Assembly: GCF_024398015.1 (NCBI RefSeq)
Contig: NZ_CP073747.1
Location: forward strand, 2,180,501 to 2,244,500
Direction of reading: 5' to 3'
Length of the DNA: 64,000 nt
DNA from: Kordiimonas sp. SCSIO 12610
GTDB taxonomy: Bacteria > Pseudomonadota > Alphaproteobacteria > Sphingomonadales > Kordiimonadaceae
Position 1 is the stretch's first letter. Every line of letters begins with the position of its first letter. Made by a program: the position numbers and the translations under genes. Under the pieces are notes generated by a model. The model had not been told where the DNA came from and searched no databases. It worked only from the letters and a program-made list of their open reading frames with translations. This document shows positions 15,957-25,527 of this stretch, in pieces.

Positions 15957-18719
15957 ATGAAACAAGAAGATATAAAAGTTCCAGAATCATCAAAAGAGGA
16001 AAACGCTTCAAACTCTAGCGAAAACACCGCTACGCTCTCTGACAATGAAAGTACATCACGGAAGTTACCTGTTATTCTTGCAACGGTCGCAACCTTCGCA
16101 TGGATCATGCTTTGTGCTGTTGGACTTTATTATTACTTTCCGCAAAACCCCGAATTTATCGACGTAATCAGTATAATCGCAGCATCCACTACGCCCATTG
16201 CTATTTTCTGGCTCATCGCGCTCGCTATTCAGCGCACTGATCCGCTGCTGGAACGGCGTTTGGCAATTGCCAATAATTTACATAAAGCAGTGGCACCGGT
16301 AGAAATTGCCGAAAACCGCCTCCGTGAACTTAACAAGTCCCTTAATAATGAGCTTGCAAACATTGAAGCGGTTTCTGAACTTGCAGCAGAACGCATCGGA
16401 AACCTAGAAGGCCGTTTTCAGGAACAGATTTCCAATCTGTTTTCAGCGACCGCAGATACTGAAGCCAAAACAACCAGCATCAGGGATATACTCGCACGGG
16501 AACGGGATCATTTGGGTACGCTTTCGAGCGATATAGAGCGACGCTTCCTAACATTAGAGAAAACGGTGAAAACCATTTCCAGTTCGCTCGAGCAGGCTGG
16601 TCATTCTGTCAATTCAAACGCGAATACTGCAAAATCAAAACTTGATGAAAGCCTGCAAAATTATAGCGAAACCGCAGAGGCACTCGAAGAACGTATCGGC
16701 AATATCCAGCAAGGTGTTGAAAATCAAGCTGATCAGATTTTGAATGCAGCCGAAACCGTTGAAGAACGCCTGAGTTCAATTAATCAAACCGTTCTGGATA
16801 GTATGGGTGACCTAAAAGAAGACATAAACGGCCTTGAGCACAGGTCAAATGATCTTACCCATCACATGAATACACAAGCGACGGTTTTGAAAGAACTAGC
16901 TGAACATGCAGCAATAGAGTCCGCTAAAATTGAAACAAGTCTAAAAACCCACGTTGCAGAGGTTAGAACGTCAGCGGATGAAGCCCTAGAGCGCACAAAC
17001 ACAGTCAGCGATATCGTTTCAAACCGCGCACAGGCGATGTCCAGCAAAGTCTTGGAAACCGTTGAAAATGCAAAAGACATGCTGGACCAGGCAAGTGCCA
17101 CATTAGAGCAGCACTGTGAAAACGCGCTTGCGACCAGCGAGGCGCTTAATCATAAAACAAACGAACAAACCAAAGAAACGGGCGCAGCCATAAAAGCACA
17201 GGCAGAAGAGTTTGATGCAATCTTAAACGACAGTTTCGCCAGAGCAAAAGCAACGCTTGAAGAAACCTCTGCCCTGCTCAGTGAAAATTCTGCAAAAGCT
17301 GTTGATGAAGCAGAAGCAACAGCAGAACGAACACTTCAGCACATCCGTCAACTTCGCGCCGGCATTGAGGACCAAATGCACGAACTTGCGGAAGTGGGGG
17401 CATCATCCAAAGACAGCCTGATCGCAAGCGCCGATCAAATCCAAGAGAAAGCAGCGAACATTATCGAAGGCACTTCGTCCGTGAACGCTGAATTTGAAGC
17501 TGCCAAGGCGCAGATGGATGATCATAGTGATGCAATCGCGGAAACACTGAATGACACACGCATGAAACTATCCCGGCTTGAGGAAGATTTGATCGCTCAG
17601 CGCCATATCCTGCAAACGGTATCTGACGCCTCGGCTGAAAAGGTTATTGAAGCCGCAGAACGCTTTATGCAGCAATCGGATCAAATTCAACAGGCAAGTG
17701 AAACATCAAGCAAGGTCATCGAAGAACAGTCCCATGATCTCGCAAAGACGATTTCGCTGATCAATAATGCGGGTGAACTGACAAGTGAAACATTAAATTC
17801 ATCGCTGCAAACATTGTCTTCCAATGCCGAACTCCTGCGCACCGAAATGGTTGATACCGGGCGGTCGCTCTCAAGCGCTTCTGATGCGTTCGCTGGAGAG
17901 CGTGAGCGTATTCAGCTTGAAACAGAAGCAAGTGTTGCGAAATTAAATCAAGCGTCTGACGCGATGAATAAAGAAGCCAGTGAATTACTACAAAACTCAG
18001 TTGATATCTCTAATCAATTGGATGCAGCAGCACAGAGCCTACTCGATCAAACGAGCCGTATTGATGAAAACCTGAAAGCTTCGACGCTTAACACGCAGGA
18101 AGAACTGGCTGCCACCATGCAGGATATTGGTGATAAGGCAGGCGAGCGGATTACCTTCCTGAAGGAAGAAATGCACGCAACCCTTAATCAGGTTCTTAGT
18201 GAATATGCTGAAAACGCGGAACGCGCGGAAAAGGAAAGCGCACTCCTTGCCATGCGCCTTGGTAACGAGGCAACACGCATCAGTGAAACTGCTGATCAAT
18301 TTGTTGAAAAATCCAAAGAAATTGAAGAACGCATTGGTTCAGCAACCAAAAATGAATTTGCACGGATTTCCAAATTACTCATGGAAAGCATCCAATCCAC
18401 TTCAATCGATATCAACAAAGCCCTCTCGACAGATATTCCCGATGAAGTATGGAGCAAATACATGGAGGGTGATCGCTCTATTTTCATGCGGCGTACGTTG
18501 AAAATGGGCGACAGGAAAACCCGCAAGGTTATTGCTGATAAGTTTAAAGTGGACAGTGAGTTCCGGGAAGCTGTCTCTCGCTACTGCCGTGACTTTGAAA
18601 ATATGATGGAACGGGCCATGCTCGGTGATAAAGGCAGCGTTATGTCGGTAACACTGCTTTCAAGTGATATGGGGAAATTATATATATTGCTTGGACAATC
18701 ACTGAAAAAATTCTCATAA
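15957..18719 (+). CDS. Membrane-anchored coiled-coil protein, TipN-like
   Basis: 920 residues. An acidic Ser/Asn-rich head (1-35) precedes two membrane segments (about 37-60 and 68-91), then a continuous Ala/Glu/Ser/Thr coiled coil from about 100 to 800. The last ~110 residues form a separate conserved-looking domain ending VTLLSSDMGKLYILLGQSL. Two N-terminal helices plus a giant cytoplasmic coiled coil, at about 900 residues, is the architecture of TipN, the Caulobacter new-pole landmark that orients flagellum placement; its presence near flagellar genes fits. The assignment is by architecture and C-terminal pattern, not alignment. No clear ribosome site precedes the ATG. Confidence 0.6.
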   Translation: MKQEDIKVPESSKEENASNSSENTATLSDNESTSRKLPVILATVATFAWIMLCAVGLYYYFPQNPEFIDVISIIAASTTPIAIFWLIALAIQRTDPLLERRLAIANNLHKAVAPVEIAENRLRELNKSLNNELANIEAVSELAAERIGNLEGRFQEQISNLFSATADTEAKTTSIRDILARERDHLGTLSSDIERRFLTLEKTVKTISSSLEQAGHSVNSNANTAKSKLDESLQNYSETAEALEERIGNIQQGVENQADQILNAAETVEERLSSINQTVLDSMGDLKEDINGLEHRSNDLTHHMNTQATVLKELAEHAAIESAKIETSLKTHVAEVRTSADEALERTNTVSDIVSNRAQAMSSKVLETVENAKDMLDQASATLEQHCENALATSEALNHKTNEQTKETGAAIKAQAEEFDAILNDSFARAKATLEETSALLSENSAKAVDEAEATAERTLQHIRQLRAGIEDQMHELAEVGASSKDSLIASADQIQEKAANIIEGTSSVNAEFEAAKAQMDDHSDAIAETLNDTRMKLSRLEEDLIAQRHILQTVSDASAEKVIEAAERFMQQSDQIQQASETSSKVIEEQSHDLAKTISLINNAGELTSETLNSSLQTLSSNAELLRTEMVDTGRSLSSASDAFAGERERIQLETEASVAKLNQASDAMNKEASELLQNSVDISNQLDAAAQSLLDQTSRIDENLKASTLNTQEELAATMQDIGDKAGERITFLKEEMHATLNQVLSEYAENAERAEKESALLAMRLGNEATRISETADQFVEKSKEIEERIGSATKNEFARISKLLMESIQSTSIDINKALSTDIPDEVWSKYMEGDRSIFMRRTLKMGDRKTRKVIADKFKVDSEFREAVSRYCRDFENMMERAMLGDKGSVMSVTLLSSDMGKLYILLGQSLKKFS

Positions 18720-18734
18720 AGAAACCGATGGGGA

Positions 18735-18761
18735 AAATGTACGAACATCAGTCGTACATTT
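18735..18761. promoter_or_regulatory. Inverted repeat upstream of TRAP operon
   Basis: AAATGTACGA-N7-TCGTACATTT is a perfect 10-bp dyad, 15 bases after the coiled-coil gene stop and 21 before the TRAP start. The absence of a T run makes an operator more likely than a terminator, perhaps for a GntR/FCD-type repressor; a transcript hairpin is the alternative. Confidence 0.5.
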
Positions 18762-18781
18762 GGGGTAAGGGATAAATCTAT

Positions 18782-19864
18782 ATGAAACGCTTCAAATCAC
18801 CTTTTTTGTGCGTGATTACCATGTGTGCGCTCGCGGTCAGTGCCTGCAGCGAACATCAAGCCGAAAACCACGATAATACAAATGCATCGCTTCAGAATGT
18901 CGAATGGCGTATGACCAGCACCTACCCTTCGTCCCTGCTGATTATCGGAACGATGGGTAAACGCGTACAGGAAGAAATCGAAGATTTAACCGCAGGAACA
19001 GTGAAGATAAATTTTCACGAACCCGGTGTTCTCGCCCCCCCTTTCGAAACATTTGAAGCTGTCAGTTACGGTGCGATTGATGCTGGTTGGTCAACCCCTG
19101 GTTACTGGGCTGGAAAGGTGCCTGCACTTCAGCTGTTTGCGTCCGTTCCCTTTGGTCCCTCAGCGCCCGAATATCTGGCGTGGTATGATTATGGCGGCGG
19201 TCGCCAAATGTTTGAAGATCTTTATCACAAACATAATGTGCACAGTATAATTTGCGGTCTTAGCCCACCAGAAGCCGCGGGATGGTTCAAAAAGGAAATT
19301 AAGTCTATCGAGGACTTCAAAGGCTTGAAAATCCGTTTTTTTGGATTGGGTGGTAAGGTTCTGGAAGAAGTCGGCGCCTCACCGCAGTTGATCGCTGGCG
19401 GCGAAATTTATCAGGCCTTGGAACTCGGTGTTATCGACGCAAGCGAATATTCAATGCCAGCTGTTGACTATAATCTTGGTCTTTATCAGGTCGCTAAGCA
19501 TTATTATTTCCCCGGCTGGCATCAGCAATCCACCTTTTATGAACTTATGATCAATTTGAATTCATGGAATGCCCTGCACCCAACGCAGCAAAAACAGATT
19601 GAAGCTGCGTGCGCAGCCAATATCCGTTTGGGAATTTCCGAGGGCGAAGCCCTGCAGGCTGGCGCAATTGAGAAACTGAAAGCCGAAGGTGTGCAATTTC
19701 ATGATTTCTCGCCCGAAATTATCACAGAACTAAGAGCCGCTTGGGAAAAAGTGGCGAGTGACCTTGCTGCAAACGACAAAGACTTTGCAAAGGTCTGGAG
19801 TTCGCTGCAGGAATTTCGACAGCGTTACAAAAGCTGGTCAGAGCGCGGTTATTTGAAGGAATAG
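18782..19864 (+). CDS. TRAP transporter substrate-binding lipoprotein (DctP/TakP-like)
   Basis: 360 residues. The signal ends ALAVSAC, a lipobox placing lipid on Cys21 or so, instead of the free periplasmic form common in this family. Family hallmarks follow: WRMTSTYPSS, YGAIDAGWSTPGYWAGK, FASVPFGPSAPEYLAWYDYG, DFKGLKIRFFGLGGKVLEEV with the ligand-binding Arg, and GGEIYQALELGVIDASEYS. TakP-type proteins bind 2-oxo acids or related carboxylates. It heads a dctP-dctQ-dctM operon, with two bases to dctQ. The substrate cannot be fixed from the sequence. Confidence 0.92.
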   Translation: MKRFKSPFLCVITMCALAVSACSEHQAENHDNTNASLQNVEWRMTSTYPSSLLIIGTMGKRVQEEIEDLTAGTVKINFHEPGVLAPPFETFEAVSYGAIDAGWSTPGYWAGKVPALQLFASVPFGPSAPEYLAWYDYGGGRQMFEDLYHKHNVHSIICGLSPPEAAGWFKKEIKSIEDFKGLKIRFFGLGGKVLEEVGASPQLIAGGEIYQALELGVIDASEYSMPAVDYNLGLYQVAKHYYFPGWHQQSTFYELMINLNSWNALHPTQQKQIEAACAANIRLGISEGEALQAGAIEKLKAEGVQFHDFSPEIITELRAAWEKVASDLAANDKDFAKVWSSLQEFRQRYKSWSERGYLKE

Positions 19865-19866
19865 GA

Positions 19867-20454
19867 ATGGACACCCTTCTTTCCGTCTCAAAAAAATTGA
19901 ACCGCATTGTCACGGTCCTCGGTAAAATTGGGGCGTGGGCAATCATTGGCCTAATGGCAATTATCATCATCGATGTAACCTTGCGGAGATGGTTCGTGAT
20001 TGGCTCAACCAAACTTCAGGAACTCGAATGGCATCTTCATGGTATTCTTTTTCTGATGTGCCTAGGATGGACATATCTGAAAAATGGTCATGTTCGCATC
20101 GAACTTGTAAGCGAGCGAATGACACAAAGGTCACAGGCTTGGATCGAACTCTTTGGCATCACTCTGTTTCTCATACCCTATGTGATTTCAATCATCGTGT
20201 TTGGAATGGACTATGTGGGTTTCAGTTATCAATTCAATGAAGGGTCAGCATCCCCAACGGGCCTCCCTAATCGCTGGATCATCAAATCCTTCATTATTAT
20301 CGGCTTTATTGGATTAGGCCTCGCGGCCCTCGCCCGCTTGCTTGACATAATTGTCTTTCTTTTTGGCAATGACGAGCAGCGCAGCCAATCAATATTTGCA
20401 TCACTCTCTGCCAAAGGCGCCCCAACCGCAGCTGAACAAGGGGGCCTGTCATGA
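19867..20454 (+). CDS. TRAP transporter small permease (DctQ)
   Basis: 195 residues with four predicted membrane helices (about 19-38, 55-72, 97-117, 140-162). It has the DctQ pattern LQELEWHLHGILFLMCLGWTY and KNGHVRIELVSERM. It partners DctM in Na+-driven uptake in the inner membrane. AAGGAATAGGA precedes the start, and its 3' end overlaps dctM by four bases. Confidence 0.93.
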   Translation: MDTLLSVSKKLNRIVTVLGKIGAWAIIGLMAIIIIDVTLRRWFVIGSTKLQELEWHLHGILFLMCLGWTYLKNGHVRIELVSERMTQRSQAWIELFGITLFLIPYVISIIVFGMDYVGFSYQFNEGSASPTGLPNRWIIKSFIIIGFIGLGLAALARLLDIIVFLFGNDEQRSQSIFASLSAKGAPTAAEQGGLS

Positions 20455-21821
20455 TGGAAACCCTAATCGACCTTTTGCCAATTTTGATGTTTGTGGCCCT
20501 GATACCGCTTTTATTTTCCGGGTTCCCAGTTGCTTTTGTTCTTGGTGGGGTTGGGCTAACATTCTGGCTAATTGCCGTTGGTGTAGGAATAGAAAACCCG
20601 AATAGTTTCTTCCTTGTTATATCGCGGATATTCGGCGGGGTTGTTAACAAACTTGTTCTCGTCGCCATACCCATGTTTATATTCATGGGCACTATGTTAG
20701 AGAAAAGCGGTGTCGCCCGTGATCTCTTGAATACATTACAAATCATCACACGGCGTATTCCAGGAGGCCTCGCCCTATCGGTTACTATGCTCGGTGTTAT
20801 CTTGGCGGCGACAACAGGTATCATTGGTGCAAGCGTTGTGATGATGACCCTTCTTGCTTTACCTGTGATGCTAGAGCGCGGGTATGATACACCCTTGGCG
20901 ACAGGCACCATCGCCGCCTCTGGCACCCTCGGTATTCTACTGCCGCCCTCCATTATGCTGGTCGTCATGGCAGATCTTCTGTCCACGTCCGCAGGAACAT
21001 TATTTCTGGCTGCCATTGGCCCCGGTATGTTTCTTGTCGTTTTATACCTGCTTTATATTTTGATAACCACATGGCGAAACCCTGACCGCGCCCCTGCCCT
21101 TGAAAAGTCAACAAACAGTTCAGAAACCATTTCTATCAAACTGATTTTAAAAAGCTTTTTACCACCACTTGTGTTGATCATTCTTGTTCTTGGTTCAATT
21201 TTCGGCGGTATCGCAACACCAACGGAAGCAAGCGGTGTTGGTGCCTTTGGGGCTTTAGTTCTGGCCGCTGCCAATCGGAAACTGTCATTTAAAACACTCA
21301 GTAATGTTGTCGAACAATCAGCGCTCACAACAACTATGCTTTTCGGGCTTTTCGTTGGTGCCACAGCCTTCTCTTATGTCTTTGCCCTCCTTGGGGGACA
21401 CGATATTATTTTAGAGGTTATTTCAGCAACTGGTGCCGGGCCGTGGGGTGTCTTGATTGTATTAATGCTGGCTGTGTTTCTTTTGGGGTTTTTCTTTGAC
21501 TGGATCGAAATCACCCTGATAATTCTGCCAGTGTTTGCCCCTGTTATCGCTGCATTAGACTTTGGAAGTCATGTCGATAACCCCGGTCTGATGATCGCAT
21601 GGTTTGCCACCTTGATGGCAGTCAACCTTCAGACCAGTTTTTTAACCCCCCCTTTCGGGTTCGCCCTGTTTTATATGAAGGGTGCAGCCCCCAAGTCGGT
21701 AAAGCTGAAGGATATTTATAAGGGCATTATCCCGTTTGTTCTTTTACAAATCCTATGCCTTGGTATTTTGATGGCTTGGCCGAAACTCGCGCTTTGGCTG
21801 CCCGCCTATATGGGGCATTAA
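20451..21821 (+). CDS. TRAP transporter large permease (DctM)
   Basis: 456 residues with about 12 membrane helices, the normal DctM size. Typical segments are SGFPVAFVLGGVGL, VAIPMFIFMGTMLEKSG, ATTGIIGASVVMMTLLALP, SGTLGILLPPSIMLVVMAD and FGGIATPTEASGVGAFGAL. It forms the Na+-coupled channel of the transporter. The start overlaps dctQ (ATGA), a sign of coupled translation. A hairpin ends the operon. Confidence 0.95.
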   Translation: MMETLIDLLPILMFVALIPLLFSGFPVAFVLGGVGLTFWLIAVGVGIENPNSFFLVISRIFGGVVNKLVLVAIPMFIFMGTMLEKSGVARDLLNTLQIITRRIPGGLALSVTMLGVILAATTGIIGASVVMMTLLALPVMLERGYDTPLATGTIAASGTLGILLPPSIMLVVMADLLSTSAGTLFLAAIGPGMFLVVLYLLYILITTWRNPDRAPALEKSTNSSETISIKLILKSFLPPLVLIILVLGSIFGGIATPTEASGVGAFGALVLAAANRKLSFKTLSNVVEQSALTTTMLFGLFVGATAFSYVFALLGGHDIILEVISATGAGPWGVLIVLMLAVFLLGFFFDWIEITLIILPVFAPVIAALDFGSHVDNPGLMIAWFATLMAVNLQTSFLTPPFGFALFYMKGAAPKSVKLKDIYKGIIPFVLLQILCLGILMAWPKLALWLPAYMGH

Positions 21822-21831
21822 AGGCAATAAA

Positions 21832-21854
21832 AAAGCCTGACAGAATCAGGCTTT
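21832..21854. terminator. Terminator between convergent genes
   Basis: AAAGCCTGA-N5-TCAGGCTTT is a perfect 9-bp stem. On the minus strand it is followed by a T-rich run, so it chiefly ends the DUF2336 transcript; it is weaker for the TRAP operon. Confidence 0.8.
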
Positions 21855-21884
21855 CGAGGAATACATAAACTCAAAACTTCAGGA

Positions 21885-23012
21885 TCAATGTACTGTCGTT
21901 GCTTCGTTCTCAATACTACTTAGCTTTCCGACAAGATAATCAAAGTTTTCCATATCAACATCATCTTCAACGGTTGTCAGAACACGTTCAATCATCAATT
22001 GTCTGAACATTTCCTTATTGTCACCTGCTGTCATGCTCATTTCATCAGCAACCTCAAGCGCACATTTAGCGATCGATAGATACTCATTCGGCATTTCAGC
22101 GGCCTCAAACAACCGCTGCAATCCCATACCGCCCTTGTCGTGAACCAGTTTGTAAGCATTCACCACAGGGATACCGACCCGTTTTGCAAGCGCCGCCTCA
22201 AAGAATGTTGTATCGCCCATGCATAACGCCCGAACGATCAGACTGGCTGTTAACCTGCCACCCTGATGAAGCTGATTGACAAGTTCAACAACCGTATCCG
22301 TTTTCTTTTGCCCTTCAAGCAGTGTTACTGTTGCACGCTCGCGGCTTTCCATCAAAAGGTCGCTCGCCGTACCCGGTGAAACTTCATGATGGGTCATAAT
22401 ATGCTGACGGAGCTGGTCTGATACCATCGTCACGAGCCGTTCTGAAACACTAATCGGAAGCTGCTTGCGCTGCACCATCGGTTCTTTAACAAGGTCACTG
22501 TCCGCAAATTTATCCAGAACTTTTTTAAACGTATGCTCGGCAATTTCAGCACCGTCGTTACCCATCAAGGTCGCAACGACATGCTCACTGCCTTGCTCTG
22601 CGATCGCTTCAGAAACCTGAGGGGACACAGATTTACGGCCCGCCACTGCATTTTGAATAAGCTCCCCGCGGGTATTCACGATCGCAACCAAATCTTCGTC
22701 GGTTAAAACATCGGAACTCATCACGATAGGAACAGAAACTTCCTTCACATCTTTCGCGAGCGTCAAAGCCACATCATGAGGAACATCAGGGTTATCTTTT
22801 AAACTTTCAGACAAAGCAGCACGAACGCGAACAGCCGCATCTTTCAGCATTAATCGAAAGATGTCTTCGGCGATTTCACGCTCATTCGCGCTCAATTCTA
22901 CATTTTCAAAGGTCTTTGCAACCTTCACAGCCGCAGCGGCACGGTTATCATCATTGGTGTCTTGCAGTAATTTTGCGACATCCGCACTCGTTAATGTATT
23001 TTGATTGGACAA
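21885..23012 (-). CDS. DUF2336 protein
   Basis: 375 residues, all helical, with HEAT-like pairs (for example EREIAEDIFRLMLKDAAVRV then RAALSESLKDNPDVPHDVAL). The family, DUF2336, is largely alphaproteobacterial and has no settled biochemical role. The start is TTG, preceded by GGGGAT at good distance. No signal or membrane segment is present, so it is cytoplasmic and probably a protein-interaction scaffold. It is a single-gene unit with its own terminator. Confidence 0.85.
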   Translation of the reverse strand: MSNQNTLTSADVAKLLQDTNDDNRAAAAVKVAKTFENVELSANEREIAEDIFRLMLKDAAVRVRAALSESLKDNPDVPHDVALTLAKDVKEVSVPIVMSSDVLTDEDLVAIVNTRGELIQNAVAGRKSVSPQVSEAIAEQGSEHVVATLMGNDGAEIAEHTFKKVLDKFADSDLVKEPMVQRKQLPISVSERLVTMVSDQLRQHIMTHHEVSPGTASDLLMESRERATVTLLEGQKKTDTVVELVNQLHQGGRLTASLIVRALCMGDTTFFEAALAKRVGIPVVNAYKLVHDKGGMGLQRLFEAAEMPNEYLSIAKCALEVADEMSMTAGDNKEMFRQLMIERVLTTVEDDVDMENFDYLVGKLSSIENEATTVH

Positions 23013-23383
23013 TGCTTTATCCCCGTAAAAAGTACTTTGGAATAACGCTAAGTCAAAACCCTTAATTAGCGGTTAATAGCTAAATTTTTAGAGATAATAA
23101 AAGCCATTCTACAGGCAACAAAAAGTGCACATTTAAAGATGCTGGTGGTCACATATGATGATTTAATAACACAAATGTCATACCCACATTCGTGAATATT
23201 CGATCTTTCCGTTGTGATCTTAGGGATTACCCGTTAGCATAGCATCGCTTTTAACTTTAGGGGTGCGGCTATAAAGTATAGCCGTAAATATAATTATAAT
23301 AAGGACTGGAACTGCTGTAAACGCAAACTGCTTCCTGTAACTGGTTTAAGTTTATGCATTTTCGTCATGAATTGGGATTTACT
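23013..23383. other. Intergenic region with a perfect dyad
   Basis: Contains CGGCTATA-AAG-TATAGCCG at 23266-23284, a perfect 8-bp dyad 100 bases before the symporter start. It may be an operator or a leader hairpin. I looked for a glycine riboswitch, common before such symporters, and did not see its conserved core. Confidence 0.45.
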
Positions 23384-24934
23384 ATGAATAGACTATTTGT
23401 CTTGCTTGGGGCTATTTTGGGCTGGTCTCAGGCTACTTTGGCACAAGAAAGCCAGTCATTTTCTGATGCTGTAAATGAAGTAATGACGCCTATTGCCGCT
23501 GTAATTGAATATGTTGTTTTCTATAAACTAGAGTTGGCTTGGCTAATGGGTGAAGGAACGCCTGGCATTCCGCTTATTGTTATATGGTTGCTTGGTGCCG
23601 CAATCTTCTTCAGTTTTTACATGGGCTTCCCAAATATTCGAAACTTCAAGCAATCTATGCGGATTGTATCGGGTAAATATGACAACCCTAATGACCCTGG
23701 TGAGGTCACGCACTTCCAAGCCTTAACAGCCGCAGTTTCGGGTACTGTTGGCCTTGGCAATATCGCTGGCGTAGCGATCGCAATTTCCATCGGTGGCCCG
23801 GGGGCTACCTTCTGGATGATTATGGCTGGCTTGTTTGGCATGACCAGTAAATTTGTTGAATGTACGCTTGGTGTTAAATACCGTGAAATCGATGAAAATG
23901 GCGTGGTTTCTGGTGGCCCAATGTACTATCTATCCAAGGGCTTGACCGAACGGGGTATGCCATCACTAGGTAAGGTTCTTGCTGTCGCTGCCGCCCTGAT
24001 TTGTATTGGCGGCGCGTTCGGTGCTGGCGCAATTTTCCAGGTTAATCAATCAGCGACACAGTTCACTAATGAACTGGTTTCTATGACTGGTGGTGAAAAT
24101 AGTTTCTTCTATGGTCGTCCTGAATATTTTGGCGTTGTGTTTTCTTTCTTTGTTGGGCTCGTGATTATTGGCGGCATCAGGCAAATCACAAATGTTACTG
24201 AACTTCTGGTTCCCTTCATGGCGCTTATTTATATTTCAGCGTCGCTCATCGTGATTTTCAGCAATGCAAGCGAAATTCCAAACGCATTCGTTCAGATTTT
24301 TGTCGGTGCTTTCTCACCTGAAGGTGTGCAAGGCGGCATTATCGGCGTCTTGGTACAAGGCCTGCGCCGTGCGACATTCTCTAACGAAGCTGGGCTTGGT
24401 TCTGCCTCTATCGCGCACTCGGCTGCAAAAACTTCCGAACCTGTTTCAGAAGGCCTTGTTGCGGTTCTGGAGCCGTTTATCGATACAGTTGTTATCTGTA
24501 CGATTACAGCGCTTGTTATCATTGTTACGAACTCGGCAGAGCCTGGGGCTACTGACGGCATTGCCTTGACATCACGCGCGTTTGCAAGTGCTGTTGATTG
24601 GTTCCCGAAAGTCCTAACAATTGCTGTGATGCTGTTTGCTTTCTCCACGTCAATCACGTGGTTCTACTATGGCCAACGGTCATTCCTTTACCTCTTTGGT
24701 AATAACAAAGCCGCAGACCTCGCATTCAAGCTTCTATACATATTCATGTTGATTGTTGGTTCTGCAATGACACTAGGCTCTGTGGTTTCAATCGCTGATG
24801 CTCTTCTTCTTGCGATGGGTGTTCCAAACATTGTTGGGCTCTTCATCATGCGCAAGGAAGTCAAAGGCATGTTGGATGATTATCTCGCACGCGTGAAATC
24901 TGGCGAAATCAAACCCTACGCTGAGGAGGCTTGA
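23384..24934 (+). CDS. Sodium:alanine/glycine symporter (AGCS family)
   Basis: 516 residues from ATG 23384 (GGGATT upstream); an in-frame ATG at 23354 lacks a ribosome site. An N-terminal cleavable-looking segment ends TLAQ. About 10-11 membrane helices follow. Signature sequences are VSGTVGLGNIAGVAIAISIG, FGMTSKFVECTLGVKYRE, GGPMYYLSKGL and FSNEAGLGSASIAHSAAKT. It imports alanine or glycine with Na+. It is single, with no operon partner. Confidence 0.93.
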   Translation: MNRLFVLLGAILGWSQATLAQESQSFSDAVNEVMTPIAAVIEYVVFYKLELAWLMGEGTPGIPLIVIWLLGAAIFFSFYMGFPNIRNFKQSMRIVSGKYDNPNDPGEVTHFQALTAAVSGTVGLGNIAGVAIAISIGGPGATFWMIMAGLFGMTSKFVECTLGVKYREIDENGVVSGGPMYYLSKGLTERGMPSLGKVLAVAAALICIGGAFGAGAIFQVNQSATQFTNELVSMTGGENSFFYGRPEYFGVVFSFFVGLVIIGGIRQITNVTELLVPFMALIYISASLIVIFSNASEIPNAFVQIFVGAFSPEGVQGGIIGVLVQGLRRATFSNEAGLGSASIAHSAAKTSEPVSEGLVAVLEPFIDTVVICTITALVIIVTNSAEPGATDGIALTSRAFASAVDWFPKVLTIAVMLFAFSTSITWFYYGQRSFLYLFGNNKAADLAFKLLYIFMLIVGSAMTLGSVVSIADALLLAMGVPNIVGLFIMRKEVKGMLDDYLARVKSGEIKPYAEEA

Positions 24935-25064
24935 GCAACTTTGCTCAATAATACGTGACATTATGGCGCATAAAGTATTCAATGTCATAAATTGGACGTA
25001 TAGATAATATTCAGTATGTCGGATGGGGCTGCGGCCTCATCCTTTTTATTTCGGGATAAATGCT

Positions 25065-25490
25065 ATGACAAAAACTATATTGATCGCTGCTTTTCTTGTT
25101 TCCATGTCTTCTCTATCAGCGCCTTATGTAATGGCTGATGATGATCCAGGTTCACGGGCAATCTCATCAGAAGGTGATGAGGCGAAGGGAAAACGTGTAT
25201 TTAACCGTTGTAAAGCTTGCCATAATCTTACGGCATCACCGCGTACACGTGTAGGCCCTAACCTTGATAATGTCTTTGGCCGTAAAGCGGGCACCAGTGA
25301 AACATACAAACGCTATTCAAAGGCGCTAAAGGAAGCGGATTTCGTGTGGACAGAAGAAAAGCTTAACGAATGGCTGATTGGACCACGCACATTTCTGCCG
25401 GGAAATAAAATGGCATTTGCTGGCCTTAAAAACGAGCAGCAACGTAAAGACCTGATCGCTTACCTAAGATCAGCAACCGTTGCCGAATAA
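25065..25490 (+). CDS. Periplasmic class I cytochrome c
   Basis: 141 residues. A signal peptide spans about 1-24. The heme motif is CKACH (Cys49-Cys52-His53) and the distal ligand is Met116 in GNKMAF. RVGPNLDNVFGRKAGT is typical of the mitochondrial-like c550/c2 group, an electron carrier to the terminal oxidase. I chose ATG 25065 (GGGATAA upstream) over an earlier in-frame start at 25023, which would put residues before the signal. The MlaC-like gene follows 37 bases later. Confidence 0.93.
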   Translation: MTKTILIAAFLVSMSSLSAPYVMADDDPGSRAISSEGDEAKGKRVFNRCKACHNLTASPRTRVGPNLDNVFGRKAGTSETYKRYSKALKEADFVWTEEKLNEWLIGPRTFLPGNKMAFAGLKNEQQRKDLIAYLRSATVAE

Positions 25491-25527
25491 TACACATCCT
25501 TATGTGATAAAGATGAAGGATAAACCG

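Noticed and set aside
15783-15965. 60-residue minus-strand frame before the coiled-coil gene
   Set aside because: No ribosome site, no domain, and it overlaps the start of the coiled-coil gene.
20306-21016. 236-residue minus-strand open frame
   Set aside because: It is antisense to dctQ/dctM and has the Arg/Pro/Thr bias typical of a shadow of a membrane-protein gene.
23013-23383. Glycine riboswitch before the symporter
   Set aside because: The conserved core was not seen; only a simple dyad is present.
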